Assembly: GCA_016801885.1 (NCBI GenBank)
Contig: CM028889.1
Location: 13,393,001 to 13,457,000, forward strand
Source: Toxotes chatareus
Taxonomy: Eukaryota; Chordata; Actinopteri; Toxotidae
Direction: 5' to 3'
Length of the DNA: 64,000 bases
Every line of letters begins with the position of its first letter. Within the stretch, counting starts at the first letter, position 1. Position numbers and translations under genes: made by a program. Below are positions 23,319 to 34,648 of this stretch, one piece after another. Under the pieces are notes generated by a model that ran no database searches, was not told the DNA's origin, and saw only the letters and a list, made by a program, of their open reading frames with translations.

Positions 23319-25791
23319 ACAGAGAGGAAGGACAGGAAAGGGTACAGGTACAAGACTTCACATGCAACAATACTCAGTCCCTTAGGTCTTTGATCGATGA
23401 CCTTGAAAACAACTACAGCATAGGCAACACACATTTGTACCATCTGTCAATTATTCCCACACACACATACACGGACACACAACACACACCTGTCACTGCA
23501 AACCTCTGTGTAAGGAAAAGTCAGTGAAATGAAGCAAAAAATCATTCAGCTGTGATCCGATGTTCTTTCACAGCATAACAACTCCCCATAGCTTATATTT
23601 TATTAATGTTTTTAAAAGTCCAGGTACACTGATAGCAAACTGCACTGGTTTAAAAGTCGATGCTCGCATTGTGCTCCTTTCCTCCCTTTCCTCCGTCTTG
23701 GTTCCTTTCAGGCAACGCCCCAGTCAAAGATATCTTTTTTTAATGTTGCCATGGAAACTGTGTGGGCATCTCTATCAAACAAGATAACAGGAGCAAAAAT
23801 AAGAATGTGAAAGAGAGAGGTGCGTGTGGTAGAGAAACAGGTGCATGTTGCAGCATGTGCGTGTCAAAAGCTGTGTGAAGGGGGAGGGTCAAGAAGCAGA
23901 AAGTAAGAGTCAGGATGGAGAAAGAAATCAACTGTCTGTGGTGGCTCTTTAGTAAGTGGAATGCATGAGCAAACACTGAAACACGACTCACTCGCTGGCC
24001 ATGCATCCATCCAACTGTCGAGAAAGTGTTATGCAAATCTTTCAAATGCTGGAAAAATTTAAATGTGAATGAGAGGCCTTTCAGTCTGCTGAACTGAAGC
24101 AGAAAGCTGTCCTTTTTTTAAAAAATACTTTTTTTCATGATGACTGGTGCCTTTTACATGAGGAGAAAGTTTTTGCTTTTTTTGTTTTCCTTATTGAGGA
24201 TATACTGTCAATTTCTACAATCAGACACTTCTGAATCAGTATTCATCACGTGACTATTTATTTGTTTAGTTATGTATAGTAACTATAACTGATGAGCTCA
24301 GACATAGGATGCCAACCCTGTTGTCCTGCTGCTCCCTTAAATTGCTAACTTTATGTATACTGGGTCAGTGTACAATAGACCATTATACAGCCCGAGGGAA
24401 TATACTAAAATATACTGGGAAGTTCGGGGAACTTCATCCTTGGCTGCCCCATTACATGCAAATTTCTGTACGCTACCCTGCAGGCATGAGTCGGCAAACC
24501 AATAGAGTCTGTTTGTCCTGTCTCTGCTCTTATGCTGTAAAACAAACATAAGTTTAGCTGAATCAGCTAGTCTTTTGTCATTAACCTAATGTAAATATAT
24601 AATTTTAATTATATAAAAAATTACTTTCAGGGTGATTCAAATGAAAATTCTGTTTTTTATCATCAGACCCCTTCAGGACTTTTAAACATGAGTTCACCTG
24701 ACTTGAAGTCTTGAAGAAGATTATCATTTTAGCATCATTTCCCAGCATGCATTGTTTGGGTACAAAGAACTTATCAGAGACCCCCTTTATAGTTTGAAGG
24801 GCATAAGCAGGATAGACATTTCCTGTGTGCCTTTTGTACATACAAGTCAGGAATGTTTCTTCTTGTAATAAGGGAAACAACGCTAACTTCGATGAAGGTT
24901 ATTATCAAGTTCAGTCCAACCTCATACAATTACCAAGGTCACCTTGGTGCAGCTTTGCCTGCTCTTTGTGGACTTACTTTGTTACAAAAAGGCTCCAGCA
25001 GCAACCACAGTTGTAAAGTTTTTGTGTTAAAAGAACTGATTCGTCAAACTGAAAAAAAAAAACTGTAATAAATGGAAAGCCTTTGCCAGTGCAACTGCAT
25101 AGTTGTTCATTCAGTATCCAAAGTTTATTAAGCCTGTTATATGACGTTCAGTAATCTTAACTCAGTTAGTTCTACATTTTCAAAGCTCAAAACACAACTT
25201 TGAACTAATTATTCAACCTAAGTTCGGTTAACTAACATTTTAAGGCAGTTCAAACTTCTTTACAATGTAAAATTACCACTAGGTGTAATCTCTATTATTA
25301 CCAATCTGCCTATCGTGTTAAAATTGCATTGGATGACTTGGATGACTTGATGATATGTGTCACACAAAAACAGCTTTTCAGTCAATAGCCAAGTTTTAAA
25401 TGGATTGTGTTCCAATCTTTGCAAAGTTTTGAAATTAGTATAATCAGTGGAAAAATAGGTAAGGTAAACCATGAATGAAAAACAAAAAGGCAGAAACACA
25501 ACTTTCTTGTTTCAAAAATACAACTATTTATGTGTATTTAAAAAAACTGCCACACTTAAAAAAATCCTATTTCTTCAATAATAATAAACAGAATTAAATT
25601 GCTAATATTTTTTCTGTGCTGGGGTCGGTAAAGTGTGGAATGCACAAAACACTGTGCACATTTTCACAAAGGACATGGATTAGGCCTGTGAAATCATGAA
25701 TACGTGCCCTGGCTAGCTCTTGATGAGCTTAAGAGAAGCGTGGTAATATAAAAGGTTATAATAACAGCACCCTTGTGTTTTGTGTGTGCAG
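23314..25791. other. No recognised gene
   Basis: Mostly unique sequence. A 91-codon minus-strand frame (24,605-24,880) includes CATCATTTCCCAGCATGCATTG, which resembles a teleost dispersed-repeat word. No protein family is recognised. Confidence 0.45.
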
Positions 25792-25880
25792 CTTAGCCTG
25801 AGGGAGAGCTTCACTCTCAGCTTGAATGATTTCCCTAATGGAAACCCAGCTCCTAACTCAGTGACAGAAGTCAATATATG
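25792..25880 (+). other. Exon-like segment, 89 nt, unproven
   Basis: A T/G-rich acceptor (TTGTGTTTTGTGTGTGCAG) ends at 25791, and a good donor (ATATG then GTAGGT) begins at 25881. The 89 bases between are open in the first frame for 29 codons, including SLRESFTLSLNDFPNG and PAPNSVTEVN, with two bases left over for the next codon. The residue composition is protein-like, but no family is recognised. Segments like this arise by chance in tens of kilobases, so this is only a candidate. Confidence 0.2.
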
Positions 25881-28118
25881 GTAGGTGCCCAGCAACACAG
25901 CCTTCTAGTGGCTGTTGAATTGCAGAGGAATAAGTACTTTGCTCATGTGCACCCTAGCATTAGTTGATGAGGGAGCCATCTCTCAGCTTTTGGAAAAAAA
26001 AAAAAAATCAAACCTACAACTCTGAGAACAGGCTCCCCTTACCACTGTGCTATAATCTCTGTCTCCCACTTCCATTTGAAATGCTTCATGGATTAGAAAT
26101 ATCAGCAACACTATGCTTTGGGGCTCCCTTGGTTCAGCACACCCTTTGTAAGCCAACCCATCATGTCAGATGAGCTAAGGGTTGAAGGTACTGACTCCTG
26201 CTAAAGGCCACTGGCTTTGAAGTCACATCAGATTATAGTAGAAGAGTGTGGAGAGTGTCGTTGCAGAATTCAGAGCACAGGTGTCCCACTTGTCATGACT
26301 GCCTTGTGATGAGCATCTCAGAGGCTGATCTACAAGGGAACAGATATTTCATTAAAGCAGGTCAGAACAGCGCAAGTACCATATGACTAATCTCAGTTTC
26401 AGTGTTATCTATTAGATAGCACAGGAGGGCTGCTTTTGTCATGGAAATAAGAGTGGTACTGAAGTGGCACTGCAGTCTCACTCCCTACATGACAAAAATC
26501 ATACAAATCAAACAGAGATGGGGTTGGGGATATTTTTTGACTTGTGTACTGCCATTATTTTGGTGCCGACTTGGCACAGTAGAAGGTTCCTTTTCTGCCA
26601 CACAGTGGCTTCTTTTTTTTAAATATGAAAGCTTGATACAATTTTGTCTGTGCCTTCCAATATCTAAAAATGTTATCATGTGACAATGTTTCGGCACAAA
26701 AACAAATTGGTTAGGTTGACATAAAGATCGTGTTAAGTTGCTGCACAGTGTCTTCTTTAAGGGTAGGATGCATAAACGTGACAGATTATGGAAAAACTGT
26801 CATCATGCTTTAAAAAAACAGTCGGACTGCCAGTTGGAAATGGGAAACAGAGGTGTCCCATGTTACAGTCTGGTGTTTTGGTGACTCATCCATCCACCCG
26901 GATCACTTCCCTGATGCTGCTCTTTTTCTTGGACAGTTTCTGTGACCAACATACACATATGACATGCAGGAGGCAAAGTCTAAGTGGAGTTAAGTAACAG
27001 CAAGGAAAAAAAACAAAACAAAAAACAGTCCTCGAACATAAATATGCTTCGGAACATTCATTAAGACTGTGAGTGTTGTAGAAAACAAAACAATTTAATT
27101 TAAATATGGATCACGATATGAATATTTCATCACCATAGTGCACCTGAATGACACATCATAAGTGCACAATATAGGATTTTTATTGTTCAGGCAACAGAGA
27201 AGGCCAAGTATTTGATTAATCTCATCTGGATTTGAGAGCTTTGCAATGATTTGTATTTATGCCTTTCTACAGTGTGATTTGAGCTCCCCCTCTGTGATAT
27301 CTATGCTGCACCAAACACATAATCACTTTGCTTTGTGATGCAAATTGTTATTTTACCAAAAGACTGGAAACCATGTGATCAAATGCAGTGGCAGTGTTGT
27401 AATTTCATTGTATTAATCTCATGTAGTTTGAAGTAAATTTGGCCAAGCCACCAAACACACCTGTTCCATTGTGTATACCCAACACAAGCCATCGATAGGT
27501 TAAACCTCAATATAATATTTTTATGCTTGACCATTTTTAATCAGATGCCAAAACCCAAGCCTCAAGGTTGTTTCCAGCATTTTAGCAACAAAAGGAAGAT
27601 GCACAGTACCGAGTGAAAGAGGAGAAAAACTGAGGAAGAAAGATATTTACAGGCAGATGCAGTAACCACATCAAGTGTCCAGAAAACAGAACAGCTTGTC
27701 CCAGATTTGGAGGGAACAACAGAGCCTTCCTCCATCTAAAAATTGTTACAAAACATTTCACTATACTTCCCCATTTTTTCTGGGTGTTGTGTTGTAATTT
27801 GTTGTGCTGAGGGCTGCTAGAAAATCTTTTGATAACTATCAGCTTAGTTGATATTTGGGCATAAATTTATCAAATATTGCTCTCATTCTTTCAGATGAAC
27901 TTACTGATTTCTATTTGAGTTGTTTACTTTTATAAATCTACATTTGAAGATATTACCACTGTTTCAAATTATATCCATACTTGTATTTTTGTGATTTTCT
28001 CATTTATGGGAAGCATATGAAAATAAGCAACACTCCTAGTAACTGCCCTTCAGTAACTCTAAGCAGTCAAAATAACCTGTTTTTATGTAGAACTCCTGCA
28101 TTAATTTCTTATCTTTTA
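25881..28118. other. No recognised gene
   Basis: Unique-looking intergenic or intronic DNA. Open frames of 69-80 codons have no recognisable domain. Confidence 0.5.
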
Positions 28119-28675
28119 CACTACTGGACACAAGTTTTAGAGCATCTCCATTTTTCCCGTTTTTATAGAAGTTTAAGCACTTCAGGTCCAGTGAACAAAG
28201 GTACACACTAAACAGATTAACAAAAAAAGTTTAGCTCACCAAAAACTGAAAATTAATTTAAGTGTAATAGAAAACATGCCTTTTTCAGCTTTCCTGCAGC
28301 AACAGAAATAAATTAAGCCTTGAAAGCCTTGTTTATGGAAACAATTCCTAGAGGTGTCACAACCTTTGTTGATCACTCACAAACCCTCTGTCTGTACAAA
28401 GGCAGTTTTGGAACAAAAGTAACTACACTGAACTGGACAGAAGGAGAAAAATCAACCTGCAAGTGCAACACATTTATGGTCACTTCTGCAATAGTGTTGC
28501 GAACGACCTTTCTGTACAATGTTCGATTTCCATTGCAGAAAGAACGCCATGAGCGTGTTCAGCTGCTGGAGTCAAAAATTTAGATTAAATTTAGGATTTA
28601 AGATTCCGATTTCAAATTTCAGCACATGTATATTTCCGAATCAACCAAAAAAATGGTGGTGTTCTAAAAACATAT
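28119..28675 (+). mobile_element. Decayed, internally deleted Tc1-like transposon
   Basis: After a TA (28117-28118) the element starts CACTACTGGACACAAGTTTT, close to the CACTACTGGTCAAAAGTTTT ends of teleost Tc1-like elements. Near 28,490-28,550 there is a stretch typical of the region after the transposase in these elements (GCGAACGACCTTTCTGTACA, TTCGATTTCCATTGCAGAAA). The right side fades at GTTCTAAAAAC near 28,672, a damaged inverted end. No intact transposase frame remains, and about 1 kb of a full-length copy is missing. Confidence 0.6.
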
Positions 28676-31600
28676 ATAACTGCAAAATCTCTTTAAGTTT
28701 TAATACATTTCATTTTAGTTTAGTTTTTTTTTTTTAACTTAATGAAGTTATCACATTTTTAAAAGAGAGCTATAATATTTCAATGCATAAACATGTCTCC
28801 TTGCAGCACAAAGCCTGGGTTATTACCTGAGAAACAATGGAACCTTTTAGCTTTGATTAAATGTTCTAAAGATCATGAACTTTAGTTAATTGGTTATTTG
28901 CTCTTTTTAAATTTTGAGTGAACTGGAAATTAACCTTAAGCTCCAAGGGGAGTCCGCTTCAAATTTGGACATACTGTCTAGTAAGGAAAAAAAATCTCCT
29001 ATAAGAATTGTCACATTTTCACATCAGGATTTTAGTTTGGACTCGTTGAAGACAACTGATGGTGATAAACACCTCTGACAAATCAAGCGTAGTTAAGGTT
29101 GAATCTGTGACTTATCAGGGAAGGTCTTGCAAACAACCAGGCCACACTACAACCCAATGGCACAATGGTGTGCCAGACAGGATTCATCCTACATTAAAAG
29201 CTTTTTTTTCCCACACTAATATCACAAGGAAATATTCAAGGAAACTATTCTTACAGGGGTGTCCTCAGTTGGCATTTCCTTGAAGATAAGACAAACAACT
29301 GCCAGGATGGTGCCTGCTCTTTCTCCCACTCAATCCTCTTCCGTCCCTGACTTTCTTTCTTTGTAGTATGTGTGCTTGAGTTTTCACCTTTTGTTGTCTT
29401 TTCAGAACTTGCCAAGCCTCACATTTCTATTCTGAGCTAAATTTGTATAAATTTGATTAGTAGTGTCGCAGGAGTGAAACACAATGGCTCATTCTTTTGC
29501 CTACTTGGTTCATGACTGTAGACCATTTTAACAATTGCATGTTATTTAAGAGCAGACCTTTACTTGACCTTTGAGTAAGGAGCCTTTTAACCATACTTGA
29601 CCTGCCCAGAGTCTGTTTATGGCTCAAGTTTACTTTCAACAGCTCTTTTTCCTTTTTATGTAAGTGTGCATGCCATTCTTTGTAGGGCTCAGACAGTCCA
29701 TAGAAATGGTCTCCTCTACCCCCCTGTTTAGAAATTCTGTTCTGGTTGAAAGTGCCAGCTATTCTAAGTAATCGGGGAAAACTCATTGTAATACATTTTA
29801 CAATACGTTTACATTTGAAGACATTCAAATCAGCGTCATAAACCCGAAATATCACACTTTACCACCCTGCTCATCTCACCTCAAAAGTGATCTAGAGTTT
29901 TGTCCTCTTACCTATTTTTCACATGATGTGCGCAGTTCACAGTAAAAATACTACACAGTCATAGCAAAAAGCACCATTTCAAGTACCTCACCACTGCAGA
30001 AGGCGACATCATGAGTAAATGTGTAAAGAATTTCAGCTCACAACCTAAAAGTTATTTGTATTTAATAGAACAACCCTAAGGAGGATGTACAGTTGCTCTA
30101 ATCATTTATCTTGAAGAATGCAGTGAATAAGAAATCTCCATTCTTTTCACATACTTGAGTCACGAAGACTTTTTTTTCCTGAAAACAAGTGAAAAAAATA
30201 AAAAGAGGTTTCTTACTGTAAGTAAGTAAGTTGTTGCACTAGAATTTGGAAACTTTAAACAACAATTTAAAGTGCTTAATGACCTGGTGATTTTAAAAAT
30301 TTGTTTTAAAGAATATGATTTTAAAGGACTCAAAAGTAAATTATTTTTGCAGTGTATTGAACACAAATAGCTTAGGATCACTTCTGTGGGTAACTGGAAT
30401 ACATGGATTGTAAATGATGTCAGGTGTTTCAGTAAAACTAAGGAATGAAAATGTTCTACAATTCTACTCAAACTTAGTTTAATGATGAGCTGATATATGA
30501 ATTAAGTTAAGGAGATGTGGTGTAGAAGGAATTTTAAACCTTGAAACAATGGAGACAGTTTCAAAAAAAGTTGAGCGACACAGTTAATGATGACAGAGGT
30601 GTTTCGTGTGTGCTGTAAACTCAGCGTGTTTCATATTGCAGGCTTGAGAGTTATATTTCACCAGCTTGCTTGTTGCCACATCTCTCACCGATATCATGAC
30701 TTCCTTTTAGTGGCTTGTGACACGTAATAAATTGAAGTGAAACATGTCATGTTGAAAGCCCTCCACCATGTCGGCCTAGTTTTGTTCTTTATCTCAACAG
30801 CAGACGGCAGGCTGGGAGCTGCTGTGTGGCATTGCTCTGACAGGAAGCCTTGCCAATGAGGTCTCCAATGGTGTCTTTTTAATCTTTGCAGTTCCTGACA
30901 TGCCTGCAAAGTTGATATATTTGCAAATGTCATGATGTTGTGATATCTGCTTTGTGTCACACTTACCCCCTTGTCAAGAATCCCGTTTCCATGGTAACAG
31001 CATTAGGAACCCTTGTGTTCTAGATAAAGATAACAAAGAGGGCTAATGACTGACATGCTTATTTGTATCTTTCCAGCCTCACATACAGCAATAACATTTA
31101 AAACATCTATTACTACTAGTTTTGCAGTGCTAGATACAGAGCCTTGTGTAATCCGCAGTACTAACCAGAGTGGTAGAAGTCTTAGGTATTATTATTACAG
31201 GATTAAGACAGGCTTAACTGGTGCCGCTATAGACTAACATTCTTCACCATTTAAAACATCGCTTTGAGTATCATTTAGTTCTGTAATTACCACAAGGGTT
31301 GGTATAGCAACCAATGAGGCGTGGCGTGATGGAAAGTCACCTGAAAAATTAAAAATAGATACTGGATAAAAACCTGCACCAAATGCCATTTCCATTAAAA
31401 TGTTGATTTCTTTTTCTAACTAGCTTTAATCAGAAAGTGAGCACTGTGACATCCTGTCAGAGGTTGCACGTCAAGAAAGTGTTTGCAGACACATTTTCCA
31501 CAGTTTGTGCTTAGGTGTCCATGTGCACAGCAGCCTCCCAGTTGTGTGAAATATACTTTTCATTACAGAGGAGGCAGCTTTTTTTTTTTCTCTCTTGCAG

Positions 31601-33410
31601 CGAAAACCTCAAACAGCAACTGTACCCCAGTGGAAGAGCTTCACTCTTAGCGCTTCACAAAAAAAGTTTGCCTCATTTCCTGAACATTCTCAGTTTTACT
31701 GCCACTTTTTCAATTCCAATCCAATCGAATGAGCCCTTCCCTCTTTCCTCCTTTTCTCCGCTTTTCTTCGACTTTCTTCTAAGGTGAAGATTGGTAGTTA
31801 CTGTCTATTTTTAGCCTAAGCTGCATTGCCTTTTAGCTTTAGACTTTCACTCAGATGCTTTTTTTTTTTTTCATGCACAATGATCCTTTAGCTCTTTCTT
31901 GTTCGCTGGCATTCCTCAGGGGATGAAGCTACAGAGCAGTTGGAGGAGTTTGGCAAAAAAACTTTTCTTAACTACAACTAAGGCATGTGTTCGGAAAGTA
32001 ACAGCAAAGGATAAGAACTCTGTGCTGGGATATCATCTCATGAGGGTGTCTGTCACGTATGCAAGAATTGGTGTTACATACTTGCTGAGTTGCTCAATGT
32101 GTCTGAGAGCCATGTGCTGTGTGTTATGCCTGAGAGGGATTCGAGAAAATGCCCAGATGGCGCTGTCTTCCTTTTCTTTCTGCAAGCAACTGGTGGCCTC
32201 AGTATGGTAATCAAGTGATCAGATACTGACCACATGTGCTTTTAACAGGAACCTAAGACTGAAAATAACCCAAACATGAAACACAATGAACCAGGTTTAA
32301 TTCTATGTAAGTTGAAAGTTGGAGGAAAAATAATGCAGCTTCACCTTAGCAACATAGACTAAAGCAAATTTTAATTGATTTGAACTTCGTCTCAGTTAAG
32401 AAATGTGTCAAAGGAAAAGCTGACTTCAAAGAGGACTCAGTCCTTTCACCTGAGATTTTGTCTGTTCTGGTTTGGTATTATGTTTGTCTCCAGAGAAGAC
32501 ATTAGTCAATACTGACTTCCAAGTGTAGAATAAACTGTTTAAATTTAGAACAAAGTGCAGAACAAATAGGTTTCATTTTCAAGGAACCTACACGGTCTCA
32601 TCATTATTTAAAGAAATCAGTGACTGGATTATAGAGTAGATTTGGCTTGTTTCTGTTTCAACATGTGCTGACATTTAGACATGTTTAGTTTTGCTTGGAA
32701 GGGGTATGCTGATTAGTGACCCATTTGTAATGTCTTCACTACACAGTGAGTAGGCTGCAGTGAATATGGCAACCACAGTGCTGTATATTAAACAGTAAGT
32801 GTCAAAATGTGTGACCACAGGTGTAATGGCTAAAAGAATGGTTATTGCTTCAGTTAGGTTCTGCCTCAGACCACTGAGAGCTACATCAACAAGTGGCTAT
32901 TGAGGGACAGGATACGAAGAAGACACTTATGGATCCTTTCTTCTGGCAACAGCTTCATTAATCACACCCCCAATCGATACCTGCACAGGAAACAGGGGCT
33001 GCCCAGCGCTTCCCACTAACAAACACAATGGATTTTTCCCTGTTCTATGTCTCTCTTGTTGTATCTTTGACCCAGTTTGTCTGTAAATGTAAATGTATTC
33101 TCTGCTGAACACCCCAGTGTGAAAACACTGATGTTTCAAAGTAAATGCTGCAGAGAATAATACACAATGTAGTGGTGAAAATCCATTAGTCCACAGTGTA
33201 CAGTCACTCACCAGTACAGCATAGTATATTATACAGTTTTAGCTGAGGGGTGAGCCCTTACTTGATGTTTTATCCCTGCCTACCCACATATTTGTGCAAG
33301 ACACCACCACTGTTAGTGTCCTTGTTGAGGATGCTTTGGAAAAGGGCACAAGGTATGTGCTTAAAATGGCTAATGGCAGAAAAGCACACTTTGTAAGGGA
33401 AGAGGATAGA
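28676..33410. other. No recognised gene
   Basis: AT-rich sequence. A 132-codon minus-strand frame (29,457-29,855) is the longest non-repeat frame in the window but has no recognisable motif. The stretch 30,640-31,020 is more complex in base composition and could be a regulatory element. Confidence 0.45.
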
Positions 33411-33559
33411 CACTCATGGAGCACTGAGGAGGAACACCTTTCTAATACAGGGTAGGGCCTCCCTTTGCTCTCAAAACAGTCTTAGTTTTTCATGGCATTG
33501 ATTCCACAAGACGTTAGAAACATTCCTCTGAGATTCTGGTTCATGTTGACATGACTGTA

Positions 33560-34356
33560 TCACATAATCTTTGCAGATTTATCAGCACATTTATGCTGCC
33601 AATCTCCTGTTCCACCACTTTCTGAAGGTGTTCTATTGGATTCAGATCTGGTGACGGGGAAGTACACTGAACTCATTGTCATGTTCATGAAACCAGTTTG
33701 AGACTTTTGTTTTGTGACATCGTGCATTATCATGCTGGATGTAGCCAGCAGAAGATGGTAAACTGTGGCACACATAAAGAGAAGCACATGGTCAGCAACA
33801 ACACTGAGACAGGCTGTGGTATTGAAATGATGATTGATTGTTATTAAGGGGCCCAAAGCGTGCTAAGAAAACATTCCCCACACCGTCACACCACCACCAC
33901 CACCACCACCACCACCAGTTGACACAAGACAGGTTGTGTCCCTGGATTCATGCTGTTGATGCTGAATTCTGATCCCATTGTCTGCAACCTCAGCAGATTC
34001 ATCAGACCAGGCTACAATTTTCCAATCTTCGATCTTGAATTGTCCCCCAGGGGACAAGTAAAGTTTTTGAGTTTTTTGATTGATTGATGGTCTAGTCCAG
34101 CCTCAGATTTCTTAGCTAATAGGAGTGGAGCCTAATGTGGTCTTCTGCGGTTGTAGCTAATCAACCTCATGGTTGGACGTGTTGTGCATTTTGAGATGCT
34201 TTTCTGCTGACCACAGTTGGAAAGAGTGGTTATCTGAGTTACCATAACCTTTCTGTCAGCTCCAACCAATCTGGTCATTCTCCTTTGACCTCTCTCATCT
34301 ACATGGCATTTCTGTCCATAGTACTGCCTCTCACTGGATGTTTTTTTTGTCACCAT
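33560..34356 (-). pseudogene. Tc1-like transposase pseudogene (IS630/Tc1/mariner, DDE family)
   Basis: The minus-strand translation shows the expected blocks in order: the DNA-binding region (CHVDERGQRRMTRLV, 34,132-34,356), the first catalytic aspartate in WSDES and then GVTVWGMFS (33,863-34,057), GPLITINH and VVADHV (near 33,800-33,856), the second aspartate in QHDNARCHK (about 33,721-33,747), and the third acidic residue in PDLNPIEHL (about 33,628-33,654). It is broken by stops after RRPH and after GMFS (where the family has Trp), by at least two frame changes, and by a glycine run from the CAC microsatellite. It cannot encode an active enzyme. Tc1 transposases cut and paste DNA at TA sites. 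Confidence 0.85.
33890..33916. repeat. (CAC)n microsatellite inside the Tc1 remnant
   Basis: Nine CAC/ACC triplets that expanded in the glycine-rich part of the old transposase frame. Confidence 0.9.
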
Positions 34357-34648
34357 TCTGAGTTGAACTCTAGAGACTGTTTCATATTAAAAATCCCAGG
34401 AGATCTGCATTTTCAGAAATACTCAAATCACTCTATTTGAAACCAAAGATCATGCCACAGTCAAAGTCACTGAGATCACATTTTTTCCCTGTTCTGATGT
34501 TTGAAGTGCACATCAACTCAAGCTCCTGACCTGGATCTGCATGATTTTATGCATTGCACTGCTGCTACACAAATCGCTGCAAATTGGCTCATGTGAATAA
34601 GCAGGTGTTCAGGTACAAGTGTTCCTAATAAAGTGCTTGGTTAGTGTA

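Larger units (their letters stand above)
33411..34646 (-). mobile_element. Full-span but decayed Tc1-like transposon
   Basis: The ends are imperfect inverted repeats. The left end reads CACTCATGGAGCACTGAGGA then GGAACACC. The right end, reversed, reads CACTAACCAAGCACTTTATT then AGGAACACT. A TA follows the right end at 34647-34648. The 1,236-bp span matches the usual length of Tc1-like elements, and the transposase remnant lies inside on the minus strand. A (CAC)n expansion at about 33,890-33,916 interrupts the coding remnant. Confidence 0.85.

Noticed and set aside
22919..23527. 174- and 111-codon frames around the CA repeat
   Set aside because: The core of each is a dinucleotide-repeat translation (CVCV or THTH), and the flanks have no domain.
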